55,159 bases of DNA from a bacterium (GTDB lineage Bacteria > Armatimonadota > Abditibacteriia > Abditibacteriales > Abditibacteriaceae), in the NCBI GenBank assembly GCA_004172935.1, contig SDZD01000044.1, positions 1-55,159 on the forward strand, written 5' to 3'. Positions 34,801 to 42,942 of the stretch are shown here, piece by piece. A program made the position numbers and the translations under genes. Below the pieces are notes generated by a model. That model was not told the DNA's origin. It did no database searches and worked only from the letters and a program-made list of their open reading frames with translations. Positions within the stretch are counted from its first letter, which is position 1; each line of letters starts with the position of its first letter.

Positions 34801-35111
34801 ATGTAAACGAAATCGACTTCGCTCAGACGTAAGATTTCGGGATAGTAATTTTTCTGGAGATAGACCGGATTGCGCGTCTTAACGAACTGAAAAGTGTCGT
34901 CCCAACATGCATAACTACGCACAGTTTTCCCGAAATCGCCTGAGCTACTGCGCAAAATGCCCTCGACGGTTCGCACCTCAAGTTGGGCCTTATTGGCTTC
35001 GGCACGCTTGAAATTGTTCAGCACAACCTGGCGCGTGAAAACATACAGCACAAGTAGCAAAGCCACCATGCTAATGCCTACCAAACAAAGCGTTTTTCCT
35101 CGAAGCGTCAT
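31896..35111 (-). CDS. CHASE4-HAMP-PAS-PAS-GGDEF-EAL cyclic-di-GMP signalling protein
   Basis: This 1071-residue membrane sensor has TM1 at about 8-27, a periplasmic CHASE4-type domain (about 45-200, with SYACWDDTFQFV and VDFVYMIT), TM2 at about 268-292 and HAMP at about 295-345. Two PAS domains follow (about 395-480 and 490-612). In the GGDEF domain (about 625-790), AARQGGDEFVILLE carries the intact GGDEF motif (705-709). In the EAL domain (about 795-1060), VEALMRWQHP gives an intact EAL (832-834), along with DDFGTGYSSLAYLRRFPFDYLKIDRQF. Both cyclase and phosphodiesterase activities look possible, switched by an external signal and a cytoplasmic PAS ligand. It is monocistronic, and a TAGAAAT element lies 5 nt before the ATG. 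Confidence 0.95.
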   Translation of the reverse strand: MTLRGKTLCLVGISMVALLLVLYVFTRQVVLNNFKRAEANKAQLEVRTVEGILRSSSGDFGKTVRSYACWDDTFQFVKTRNPVYLQKNYYPEILRLSEVDFVYMITRSGEVIPLGSQKPADLQRQVQELHTHFTPESAFLSSSTKRYFHSAIVALADGPYVVVAASIIPSDLSNNVRGTLVFVRALNSERMERLTQATDSHVTLHAIRGSLPKFSTDVKVEFEGMQRPVSEQNVVASTLLKDEIGRAHFILEVRHPRDIYERGAQTVITFAVVLVLAGIAFTALSLWLIEFLVLQRLAALSKDVDGVRESSNLSCRVREDGSDELSLLGQNINATLSALESSHRSRMENKARLRESERLHRQLAHVALTAGDAFFVASLLPGDDLLDAPLKWEGDYTPRYASSGDVPETLGEWIACVSENYRSPLRVAWENAVDGKEFEIEIALRDAEGNELYWLHRGTLLRGENGERDRILGACLDITERKMSERRLANSEEQLARVLQTVTDPIWIFDREGRLHFANPDAALRVFGVDALSFDGARLDEARWKVQSLDGKPLPLHDTLFERVKKATVPLLNQEFSLETTSGHRVALSVSASRLMDANNEFAGVVASMTDITEHRALQERLSYQVFHDSLTGLANRQLLRNRLEHALAQRSIASGQLAVLFLDLDNFKFVNDSLGHETGDILLQTTAERLRRIMRSGDTAARQGGDEFVILLESLDNPHHAVEIAGRILESLREPIHIEGHSLVTPPSLGVAFYEAGTSADELIRRADGAMYEAKRRGKGRIQIWENSFSGVALGRLQMEDELRRALEQNEFMVFYQPKVDLDSGQTRGVEALMRWQHPTRGLVPPSEFIPIAEETGLIVPMGLWVLRAACTQVAQWNEQNIVPLSLSVNVSAMQLRPPSDSVNEAGVGNCSLVCGVTNILRETGLEPSCLILEITETVLMGEADSALEILHELRSLGVKLSIDDFGTGYSSLAYLRRFPFDYLKIDRQFVSRLHETPEQGAIVSSMIHLGHALGLQIVAEGTEEWAEVEHLRALGCDLAQGYLFGRPVPAAELMKGIEEARWLETLHAA

Positions 35112-35392
35112 GAGTAATTTCTACTTCGCCACATACGACGAAGACTGGGAGACACATCCGATATGCAACAGAATAGCCCTCGTGTCAAGCAACGTTTTTC
35201 CAACAAATCCATCTCGTAGAATGCCTTGTTGGGGAGGTTAAAAACGCGCCCTTCCCAATGAATTAGGACCAAAATTGTTTCCAACGCATGAAGATAAATG
35301 CACGAGCGGAACGGAACCTTTGACGCGACGTTTGGTTTCTTGCTGTAAAATTCAGCGCGGGCCAACGGAGAACACCGTCACCGCTCACTATT

Positions 35393-35803
35393 ATGGAAAC
35401 AATAACTTCGATGATTTCGATTTCGGACCGTGCCGCGCAAGAAGTGCATGGTCTGCTGGAGCGCCAGAACAAACCAGAAGCGATGCTCCGCGTGTTCGTC
35501 GCGGGCGGCGGATGTTCGGGCTACCAATATGGCATGACGCTCGAAGAAGAGCCAATGGAAGGCGACGAGCAATTCGAAGCCAACGGCGTGCGCGTAATCG
35601 TTGACCCACGCAGCGCGATGTACCTCGGCGGCGCTCAAATCGACTTCGTCGAATCCCTGATGGGCGGCGGCTTCAAAATCGACAACCCCAACGCCGGTTC
35701 TTCGTGCGGATGCGGCTCGTCCTTCACACCGAAAGACGGCGAAGCGGCTCCAGCCAGCTCTGGCGGCGGCTGCGGCACCTGCTCGAATTCGGGCGGATTC
35801 TAA
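35393..35803 (+). CDS. A-type iron-sulfur cluster carrier (IscA/ErpA-like) with extra CxxC tail
   Basis: This 136-residue HesB/IscA/ErpA-family protein delivers Fe-S clusters to apo-enzymes. The three conserved cysteines are present: Cys41 in GGGCSGYQYGM, and Cys105 and Cys107 in SSCGCGSSF. After the normal family end there is an extension of about 25 residues, ending SSGGGCGTCSNSGGF, with an additional CxxC (127-130). A possible -10 box (TAAAAT) lies about 45 nt upstream. An internal ATG (MISISDR) is an alternative start. It stands alone, not in an isc or suf operon. Confidence 0.92.
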   Translation: METITSMISISDRAAQEVHGLLERQNKPEAMLRVFVAGGGCSGYQYGMTLEEEPMEGDEQFEANGVRVIVDPRSAMYLGGAQIDFVESLMGGGFKIDNPNAGSSCGCGSSFTPKDGEAAPASSGGGCGTCSNSGGF

Positions 35804-35818
35804 GAACTTTTAGAAGAG

Positions 35819-35920
35819 GAGCGGAGCAGAAGAGAAAAGCGAGAGCCTGTTTCTGTGTGGCGGATTCCCCCGCTGTCACAGTCAGGTCTATTCGTCTCTC
35901 TTCTGCTCCGCTCTTTTTTT
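35819..35920 (+). terminator. Long-loop hairpin with T7 tail after the Fe-S carrier gene
   Basis: A perfect 17-bp inverted repeat (35819-35835 and 35897-35913, GAGCGGAGCAGAAGAGA and its complement) flanks a 61-nt loop and ends in TTTTTTT. The loop is far larger than in normal terminators, so it may be a decayed palindromic element that also terminates transcription. The nfo start codon follows 6 bases later. Confidence 0.55.
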
Positions 35921-35926
35921 GCATTT

Positions 35927-36757
35927 ATGACACTAGGCGCTCACTTACCAACCGGAAAAGGTTTCCCCTCCGCTCTCATTCAGGCCCAAAGTTTGGGACT
36001 GAACTGCTTGCAAATTTTCTCGAAGTCGCCGCGACAGTGGAACGCGGCCCCACTGGACCCGAAAAAGGTTTCCACATGGCGACAGGTGTGGAGCGAATCG
36101 AAATTCGGGCCGCTCGTCGTCCACGATTCCTACCTCATCAACCTCGCCGCGCCCGATGAAACTGTGCGCGCCAAATCTATCGCGGCCATGATCGATGAAA
36201 TCGAGCGCGCCGAAGCGTTAGGCTGCGATTACCTCGTCACCCACTGCGGCGCCCACATCGGCAGCGGCGAAGCAGCCGGACTCGAAACACTGGCGGCCAG
36301 CCTGAAAATCTGCCTCGAAAAGACGCCCGACCTCAAAGTCAAAGTCGCGCTCGAAAACACCGCCGCACAGGGGACCTGTCTCGGTGGCCCGTTCTGGCAT
36401 CTCGGTCAGGTTCTCAACGAATTGAACTCCGAGCGTTTGGTGGTTTGCTTCGATACCTGCCACGCCTGGGCAGCGGGCCATGACCTGAAAACCGACGTTC
36501 AAGCCGTCATCGACGATTTCGACAAACAAATCGGCCTCGATAAGCTCGCCGTCATCCACCTCAACGACGCCAAGGGCAAACTCGGCGGAAAGCTCGACCG
36601 TCACGAACACATCGGCGAAGGCGAAATCGGCGAAGCAGGAATGCACACCATTCTCACCCACCCCCACCTCAAAGACCTACCCTTCATTCTGGAAACCCCC
36701 GAAGTCGAAACCAAAATCGCCGATAACATCGCCGCCGTCCACAAACTGGCCGCCTAA
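35927..36757 (+). CDS. nfo: Endonuclease IV (AP endonuclease)
   Basis: This 276-residue endonuclease IV cuts DNA at abasic sites during base-excision repair. The start ATG 35927 gives the canonical opening LGAHLPTGKGFPSALIQAQ. Zinc-ligand motifs follow in order: VVHDSYLINLA, LVTHCGAHIGSG, VALENTAAQGTC, CFDTCHAWAAGHD, VIHLNDAKGKLGG, DRHEHIGEGEIG and FILETP. The length matches bacterial Nfo. A longer in-frame ATG at 35855 would run through the hairpin and is rejected. Confidence 0.95.
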   Translation: MTLGAHLPTGKGFPSALIQAQSLGLNCLQIFSKSPRQWNAAPLDPKKVSTWRQVWSESKFGPLVVHDSYLINLAAPDETVRAKSIAAMIDEIERAEALGCDYLVTHCGAHIGSGEAAGLETLAASLKICLEKTPDLKVKVALENTAAQGTCLGGPFWHLGQVLNELNSERLVVCFDTCHAWAAGHDLKTDVQAVIDDFDKQIGLDKLAVIHLNDAKGKLGGKLDRHEHIGEGEIGEAGMHTILTHPHLKDLPFILETPEVETKIADNIAAVHKLAA

Positions 36758-36784
36758 AAATCGGCGAACTCCCCCTCAAATTCC

Positions 36785-38452
36785 CTATTTCCCCCATGCG
36801 CTGCGAGCGAACTCTTCCAACTGCGAGTAGTCGTTGCTCCACGTTGTATACATCGCGCCCTCAACGCCGGTGATGTCTTTGCCCGATGCCACCCACTGCT
36901 TGATTTGTTCGTTGCCCTCGTCATAGAAACCGGAGAGAATTTGCCGATGCCCTTCACCCTCAAAAAAGGCCAGTGATTTATCGCGGCCCCCGAAATTCCA
37001 GTTCATGATGCCAACATTTTTGTCCAGCCCTTTCCACGAACCATCTAGCGAACCTTCGACCAGATAGTAGTTATCGTGGGCGTTATGGTTGGGGTCGAAC
37101 ATATCCGACCAAATCCATACCTCGCCGTTGGGGTTGGCGGCACGTGCCATTGCGATGCACTGTTTGGTGGCATCGGCCAGAATCTGCCCTGCCGTCTTGC
37201 CACTCTTACGGCAAGCCTCACACGAACCAAGTTGTCGAATTTCGTCCGGCCCCAGAAACAACCCCTTCGGTTGCCATAACTCGACCACGCGCCGAATTTG
37301 GTCGCGCATAATCTCGAAGGTCTTCGGCTCGCTCAAGCACGGCGCCAACGAACCCTCATCGACTTTCTGGGCGGCGTAGTACGAAAGCTGCACCTTCTGC
37401 CCGTCTTTGATGCGCGAATTGGGAGTCAGGCGCACAGAGGGCGACTCATGCCAATCATCGAAGCTACCAAGCCACGGTACATTGCCGAGCTTTTCGTCGC
37501 GAGCGGGTTCAAAATCGCGTCCTTCCTCGAATACTGCGCCGCCATCGCCCTCCGCAGAAAACGGGGCGCCGGGGCGACGCACGAGGTTAAACAACCCCGC
37601 GCTCTCGACTTTGGCACCATCCCACCAGATTTGTCCGCCGCGTCCGCCCCATACTCCCAGATAAAGGCGCACCTGTGAGCCTTCGCCCGTGTTGAAAGTG
37701 TTATCGAAGCGCGTCCATTCCTGAGTGCGCTGAATCGGCCAGCGCACCCACGCCATTATTTTGTCTTTAGCGCCCAAAACCAGAGCGCGCGCATCGCCGG
37801 GAGTATCGAAGTCGCGGGTCTTCACCCACACCGAAAGGTGCAGCCACTGGTGAGGTTTGGTCGTGAGGGTTTGCACGATGCGCCCATTAGCCCCATCGAA
37901 CGACTGCATCCGCAGCGAACCATTGCCACCATGCTTTTCAGTGGTATCGAAGAAGCTGATTTTGCCTGGCTCGTCCTGAAAATTCCAGCCTTTGAAGGTA
38001 TTATTCTGCGCCGCTTCAAAATCGCCGTTGCCAAGAGCCACCTCGGAAACGGCCTCCAGAGCGCCGCCACGCGCCACGAAAGGGGCGCTTTTCACGGGTA
38101 GCGCCTCGGCCAGTTGCGGGTCTTGGCTGAGGACACCGCCCTCATAACCCACCGTGCAAACGACGGGATATACCCCGATGCCCAGTTCGCGCGCTGTCTT
38201 CTTGACGGCCTCGACATTCTCGAAATAGTGCGGCGTCATGCGATCTAGATAGTCGAATTTGGAGTCGGTCACGACCACGCCGTTATATCCGGCGGCTTTG
38301 GCCCGCTTCAATAAATCTTGAGCGCGCGTGACATTGGCATCGGTTAAAAAGTTGGTTTGCAGGTAAAACCAACGGTGCGTCATCTTCGCGGTCTGGGCAG
38401 GAACTACGGGCGCAAACAGCAGCAAAGCGGCAAGAGCAAACAGGGGTCGCAT
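36785..38452 (-). CDS. Exported GH20-like TIM-barrel protein with an inserted carbohydrate-binding-like domain
   Basis: This 555-residue protein has a signal peptide (about 1-19). The barrel starts at WFYLQTNFLTDANVTRAQDL and GYNGVVVTDSKFDYLDRM. At about 145-290 there is a jelly-roll-like insert (NGDFEAAQ, GWNFQDEPGKISF, HGGNGSLRM, WLHLSVWVKTRDF) typical of carbohydrate-binding modules. The barrel then resumes, with GLFLGPDEIRQLGSCEAC holding an Asp-Glu pair in the position of the GH20 catalytic motif. This suggests hexosaminidase-like activity, but the match is to the fold and motif only. It converges on nfo, 27 bp apart. Confidence 0.72.
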   Translation of the reverse strand: MRPLFALAALLLFAPVVPAQTAKMTHRWFYLQTNFLTDANVTRAQDLLKRAKAAGYNGVVVTDSKFDYLDRMTPHYFENVEAVKKTARELGIGVYPVVCTVGYEGGVLSQDPQLAEALPVKSAPFVARGGALEAVSEVALGNGDFEAAQNNTFKGWNFQDEPGKISFFDTTEKHGGNGSLRMQSFDGANGRIVQTLTTKPHQWLHLSVWVKTRDFDTPGDARALVLGAKDKIMAWVRWPIQRTQEWTRFDNTFNTGEGSQVRLYLGVWGGRGGQIWWDGAKVESAGLFNLVRRPGAPFSAEGDGGAVFEEGRDFEPARDEKLGNVPWLGSFDDWHESPSVRLTPNSRIKDGQKVQLSYYAAQKVDEGSLAPCLSEPKTFEIMRDQIRRVVELWQPKGLFLGPDEIRQLGSCEACRKSGKTAGQILADATKQCIAMARAANPNGEVWIWSDMFDPNHNAHDNYYLVEGSLDGSWKGLDKNVGIMNWNFGGRDKSLAFFEGEGHRQILSGFYDEGNEQIKQWVASGKDITGVEGAMYTTWSNDYSQLEEFARSAWGK

Positions 38453-38550
38453 GGTTTGGAGTGAGTCCTTAGTTGGCGTTAATTCAGTGATGAGTGGAAG
38501 CGTGTTTTTAGACTCTTGTAACGTTTTCCAGTAGCGCTAAGATGTGGATT

Positions 38551-40155
38551 ATGAGCACCCCTTTCGACTCCTCCACCGATAGCGACGATGGCCCCCGAAG
38601 ACGCAAACGCCCCTTCGCCTCAAAACAGCGCCAACCAGCGCTCCCAGTACCCGCTTCGGCCACTCTCGAATGCCGCTTCTCGCGAGAGGTGTATGTCGTC
38701 ATTGGCATCTGGATTTTGACGGGACTGGGCTTTCAAATCTCGGCGCCCTTTGCGCCACGCACCAATTCAATATGGGAAATGACGGCGATATGCACGGTGT
38801 TCTTCCATGTGCCCAATCTGTTTTTCATTTTCTGGGTCGAACGCATCCGTGTATGGGCCGATGAAAATGGACTGCGGCTTCGCGGGCTATGGAACACGCG
38901 CTTTATCGCATGGAAAGACATCGAAGATTACGGCTGGAAATTGGCCCCCGCCAACTCGAAATCACAAATGACAGGAGCAGTCCTGTTCATTCGCGGACGC
39001 CGCAAACCCAAGCACCTTTCGCGCAATCTGACACGCTTCGATGAGCTGCTCGAACGCATCGCCCAGCGCGCCACCAACGCCCGCGTTTCGTCGTGGCAGC
39101 CGCTCGAAGCACGCGACGAAGGCGAGTGGCCCAAAATCTTCTCCTATCACGATGTCTCCGGTTGGAAACTGTTCGCTTCCTATCTGGGTTTCGCGTTCAC
39201 TCTCTGCGGCCTCATCTTAGCGCAAGTCTTCGTGTCCCCCCGCCTTAGCGGAGTGAACATCACGTGGAACAGCCTGGTGGCAAGCGGCAAAATCGGCTTG
39301 CTGGCGATGCCATTGTTGATTTGCGTCACCTACCCGCTGATGATTCTGGCGCGCTACCCCGCTATCAAAGCCGCACGCCGCTTCCTCGAACAGCGCATCA
39401 TCGCCACCCGCGAAGGGCTGACTTTTGAACGCGGCGACCGACAGGAGTTCGTGGCGTGGGGCGACATCGAACGCTACGAATTGGAAACGCCGAGCGGCAA
39501 TTTCCAGTTCCCGCTCGGCATCATTCACACCAAGCGCGACCGCTACGAATTTCATACTGGCATCGTGAAAGGGCGCGAACTACGCGCACTCATCTGCTAT
39601 CGAGCCACCAACGCCACCACCTCGAAGTGGATGCACGGCACAGGAGGCGACGCCGATGTCTTGGGCGGCCCCAACTCGATGTGGCGGGGCGGCATTGTTG
39701 GCGTAGGGCCGCGAATCCACCACTACCACACCCGTACCAACCGTATCATGCTGATTTTTGGGGCTTTACTGGCGGCGCCGATGCCCTATTTCGCCATTTA
39801 CGGGCGCTATGTGCATGGAGTGTGGAAGGCCCCCGATATTGAGGACTACATCATGACCACTATATTCCTCCTGCTTCTGGTGCCACCGACGTTGTGGGGA
39901 ACATTGTCCTACTGGTACTCGACAGTCGAGGTCGATGAAGCTGGTTTGAAACAGCGCGGAATATGGGGCGAGAGAATGTTGAGTTGGTCGCAGATTCGCA
40001 GCGCCAAATTTAATGGCTACGTGCTCGAAGTTCGTGGCGAAAAAACCGTGCTCCGTATCGGCCCGGTTGCCGACCAAACTCATCTCATTGAGGAAATCGA
40101 ACGACACAGCGGTATCAAAATTCAACGAGTCCAAGACTTCAAAGTGGATGCTTGA
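38551..40155 (+). CDS. Membrane protein with three PH-like modules (copy 1)
   Basis: This protein of about 534 residues has transmembrane pairs alternating with three copies of a cytoplasmic module: VWADENGLRLRGLWNTRFIAW, ATREGLTFERG..FVAWGDIERYEL and VEVDEAGLKQRGIWGERMLSWSQIRSA. Each has a D(E)xGL...W..I pattern like bacterial PH (bPH) domains. The function is unknown. The ATG at 38551 is favoured: TAAGAT (38538-38543), a -10-like box, lies 7 nt before it and overlaps the alternative ATG at 38542. The next gene begins 3 nt after its stop. Confidence 0.72.
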   Translation: MSTPFDSSTDSDDGPRRRKRPFASKQRQPALPVPASATLECRFSREVYVVIGIWILTGLGFQISAPFAPRTNSIWEMTAICTVFFHVPNLFFIFWVERIRVWADENGLRLRGLWNTRFIAWKDIEDYGWKLAPANSKSQMTGAVLFIRGRRKPKHLSRNLTRFDELLERIAQRATNARVSSWQPLEARDEGEWPKIFSYHDVSGWKLFASYLGFAFTLCGLILAQVFVSPRLSGVNITWNSLVASGKIGLLAMPLLICVTYPLMILARYPAIKAARRFLEQRIIATREGLTFERGDRQEFVAWGDIERYELETPSGNFQFPLGIIHTKRDRYEFHTGIVKGRELRALICYRATNATTSKWMHGTGGDADVLGGPNSMWRGGIVGVGPRIHHYHTRTNRIMLIFGALLAAPMPYFAIYGRYVHGVWKAPDIEDYIMTTIFLLLLVPPTLWGTLSYWYSTVEVDEAGLKQRGIWGERMLSWSQIRSAKFNGYVLEVRGEKTVLRIGPVADQTHLIEEIERHSGIKIQRVQDFKVDA

Positions 40156-40157
40156 CC

Positions 40158-41657
40158 ATGAATAACTCCCCAATCCATCTCACTCCCAAAGCCATTGTCT
40201 GCCGCCCAAACCCGAACCTATGGTGGCTAGTTCTAGGGGCAATTCTGGAAGTCATATTTTTCCTAATCATCCCAGCATTTGCCGATACATCCACATCCTC
40301 TCCTAGAAACGATTTGAGTCTGGCTATCTTCCTCTGCCTTGCAATTCTTCTATTCGGAACAGGTATCGCATGGCTGATTTTTGAACTGGCGCGCGGCGAA
40401 ATTCGCGCCGACGAAGTCGGTTTGACATGGCGGCGCGGCTTCGCGGGTTGGAGAAGTGCGCGCTGGGAAGAAATCAGCGATTTCTATATTCGCAATACCC
40501 AGTCTTCTCGCATCGTCGAAACGCCGCAGGGAAAATTGGAGTTGAGTAGCGCCTTTGTTGGCATTCAAGAAGTTGTCGATCTCGTTCCACAACGCGCCGT
40601 GAACGCGGCCTCTACCCATTGGGGCAGAAAAGGATTTCGCCGCGACGATGAATGGTCCGTTTCTCTGTCGCAATGGTCGAAATCGCAGCAGTGGACGGCT
40701 CCCCTCATCTCATCCCTGTTGGTGAGCTGCATTCTCTTGCTCGCAGTACCAACATCATCCAAACCCAATAATGCCTTCTCCGTGGCCCAGTGGTACGATG
40801 CCTTTGCCCTCGTAACGATAGCCCTAGTCTGCTGCTCGATGGGCGGTTTATTTGTGTGGATGATAGTCGAGTTATGGCGCGAACGGCGCCAGGCATGGGA
40901 GCACCGCGACGAAACGCTGTTGATTAATGCACAGGGACTGCGTTTTTCCTCCAATTCAACCCACGTTGAGGCGAGATGGGAAGAACTTTCTTCTATTGAG
41001 CGTAAGAGGCCCAAAGGCAGAATTTGGCGAATATTAGTTCGTACTACTGAGGGTGATTTTGAGTTCTGGGGTTTCCAAAATTCGGGCATGTGGCTGCAAT
41101 TTCGCCAGCTCGCTCACGAGTACGCACCGCGAGCCATCGAAACTCTGCAAAAACGCGAAAGCGAAGAATCGCTGGGGGAAGATTTGGATGGGCCACTGGG
41201 TGCATGGAGCGGGCAAAAAATTGGCGAGGGAGCGCAGGTGTTTTCGTACCGCTCACGCGGCAATCGTTTGACGATGGCGTGCATTTCACTAGCCCTAATT
41301 TTTGCCCCGCAAATGTACCTGATACTCAAATATAGTTCAGCTAACGACGAGAATCCGTTCGCCCCTAACTGGCCCCTCTATTGGGCAACAAACCTGTGTG
41401 CGGCGGCGATAACCTTCGTCATGTTCTGGTGGTTCAAACGTGCAGCGTTGTGGGTTGACGAGACAGGTTTGCAGGTGCGCTCGCCTTTTCACAGGCCGCG
41501 CCACATTCGCTGGAACGAAATCGAGGCTATGGGACGCGATGTGTGGGGTGAATGGCTACACGCCTCCAATCGCAAGATTTATATCACCCGCTTTACGCTC
41601 CCTCTGCGCCATGCCGAACTACGGCAACTGCTGGAAAAGCATGTTCAGGAACTTTGA
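40158..41657 (+). CDS. Membrane protein with three PH-like modules (copy 2)
   Basis: This 499-residue paralogue of the preceding gene is probably co-translated with it (2-nt gap). It has the same plan: hydrophobic pairs (LWWLVLGAILEVIFFLIIPAF, APLISSLLVSCILLLAV, LTMACISLALIFAPQMYLIL) alternate with modules at IRADEVGLTWRRGF..ARWEEI, LINAQGLRFSS..ARWEEL and LWVDETGLQVRSP..IRWNEIEA. Its final 13 nt overlap the 3' end of the converging DUF1963 gene. The adjacent pair may form a hetero-oligomer, which is inference. Confidence 0.7.
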   Translation: MNNSPIHLTPKAIVCRPNPNLWWLVLGAILEVIFFLIIPAFADTSTSSPRNDLSLAIFLCLAILLFGTGIAWLIFELARGEIRADEVGLTWRRGFAGWRSARWEEISDFYIRNTQSSRIVETPQGKLELSSAFVGIQEVVDLVPQRAVNAASTHWGRKGFRRDDEWSVSLSQWSKSQQWTAPLISSLLVSCILLLAVPTSSKPNNAFSVAQWYDAFALVTIALVCCSMGGLFVWMIVELWRERRQAWEHRDETLLINAQGLRFSSNSTHVEARWEELSSIERKRPKGRIWRILVRTTEGDFEFWGFQNSGMWLQFRQLAHEYAPRAIETLQKRESEESLGEDLDGPLGAWSGQKIGEGAQVFSYRSRGNRLTMACISLALIFAPQMYLILKYSSANDENPFAPNWPLYWATNLCAAAITFVMFWWFKRAALWVDETGLQVRSPFHRPRHIRWNEIEAMGRDVWGEWLHASNRKIYITRFTLPLRHAELRQLLEKHVQEL

Positions 41658-42475
41658 AGGCCACAATTGAGACGGCTAAAATCGAGCTTTTTCAAGTCGT
41701 TCTCGTTAATGAGGAAATTGAAGTAGCCCGCATCGCCGATGCACAGGTCGAGAGCTGAATCGAAACGGAGCAGGTTTTTCCAACGACGGGCAGCGGCTTC
41801 ATGGTTGGGATTCTCATCGTCGAATCTGTCACCGCTTTCCAGTTCATATTGAGCGACAGCATCTTCGCGCGGGTCGTAACCGATACCTGCGACATGTCCC
41901 AAAAGCTGGCCCGCCAAAGTTTGGCGCTCTGGTGTAGGGGCATAAACCTCAGTGAGTGAGAGTTGACCATAGGCATCTTGCTCTTTATCGCTCAAGTCGC
42001 TTGTAAGTTGGATGTAATCACTGGTAGCCCATTGCGGTAGGTCGGCGCGCGGTTGCAACTTCAGGCGATGCGCGGGCATATCGCCCCATGAAGAACCCAG
42101 GTCTTCGGGTGCAACAGTGGCTTGGATCGGAGTGGCCGCATCTATGAGAAAGACATGATTCACATTGCTCTCGAAATCGACGAAGAATTGGAGCAAACCT
42201 GTTGCGGGAAATGGGTTCTCGTCGTCGGCAATTAGGTCCGCGAGGTTGATCTGGGCGAGAAAAGTCAGCGGATATTTGTGATCGTGCGGCCACTGAAAGT
42301 CAGCGGGAACATCGGGAGCGCCTCCCCAACGGCTTTCGCCTAACTCACCCGTCGATTTGCCATCCAAAAGCAAATTGAAGGCGAGGCGAGCGTGTGTCAA
42401 CAACTGCGCTTCGTGCTTATCCAGACCGAGGTCTTTGAGGCGGGAGCGCAGTTCTTCGAGTAGATGAAGTTGCAT
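41645..42475 (-). CDS. DUF1963 (YwqG-like) protein
   Basis: This 276-residue cytoplasmic protein of the YwqG/DUF1963 family has the landmarks SRWGGAPDVPADFQWPHD, PLTFLAQINLADL, GLLQFFVDFE, and a late LLGHVAGIGYDPREDA followed by LLRFDSALDLCIGDAGYFNFLI and a LDFSRLNC end. The family has no established function. It begins 7 nt after the DUF2237 gene stop, so the two form a leftward operon. Its 3' end overlaps the converging membrane gene by 13 bp. Confidence 0.9.
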   Translation of the reverse strand: MQLHLLEELRSRLKDLGLDKHEAQLLTHARLAFNLLLDGKSTGELGESRWGGAPDVPADFQWPHDHKYPLTFLAQINLADLIADDENPFPATGLLQFFVDFESNVNHVFLIDAATPIQATVAPEDLGSSWGDMPAHRLKLQPRADLPQWATSDYIQLTSDLSDKEQDAYGQLSLTEVYAPTPERQTLAGQLLGHVAGIGYDPREDAVAQYELESGDRFDDENPNHEAAARRWKNLLRFDSALDLCIGDAGYFNFLINENDLKKLDFSRLNCGLQSS

Positions 42476-42482
42476 GAAATTT

Positions 42483-42851
42483 CTAATTTGCCGCGTGCGT
42501 TTTAAGGTCAGCCAAATTCACCCATTCGAGGGCTGATATGTGGGTTGCGTTCAGGTCGACAGCGGGAGCGAATCCGGCGTCGAAGGCTTCTTTCCAGCGC
42601 GAAACGCACAGACACCAACGGTCGCCGGGCTGAAGGCCCGCGAAACCATATTGCGGCATGGGGGTGGTCAGATCGTTGCCCCTTTCACGTGAAAACCGCA
42701 GAAATTCTTCGGTCACTATGGCGCAAACGAGGTGAAGACCGAAGTCTCCTTCGCCGGTATTACAGCAACCATCGCGATAATATCCTGTCAGAGGATCACG
42801 ACCACAGTCTTGGAGAGACTCACCTAAAACGTTAAGAGCAGTACGAGGCAC
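42483..42851 (-). CDS. DUF2237 protein
   Basis: This conserved small protein (122 residues from GTG 42851) has nearly all family signatures: NVLGESLQDCGRDPLTGYYR, DGCCNTGEGDFGLHLVCA, RERGNDLTTPMPQYGFAGL, PGDRWCLCVSRW and LNATHISALEWVNLADLK. The family role is unknown; the conserved cysteines suggest metal or redox chemistry (inference). The frame is open to 43079, but that would cross a divergent gene. GTG 42851 or TTG 42869 gives the usual family length. It is co-transcribed with the DUF1963 gene. Confidence 0.85.
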   Translation of the reverse strand: MPRTALNVLGESLQDCGRDPLTGYYRDGCCNTGEGDFGLHLVCAIVTEEFLRFSRERGNDLTTPMPQYGFAGLQPGDRWCLCVSRWKEAFDAGFAPAVDLNATHISALEWVNLADLKTHAAN

Positions 42852-42942
42852 GCTTATGAAATCTTTCAAATTAAAAGCCAAAATCCTATTGAACTTTCGT
42901 TTCAACACAGGCGTCAAGAACCTACAAACAGAGAGAAGTCCC

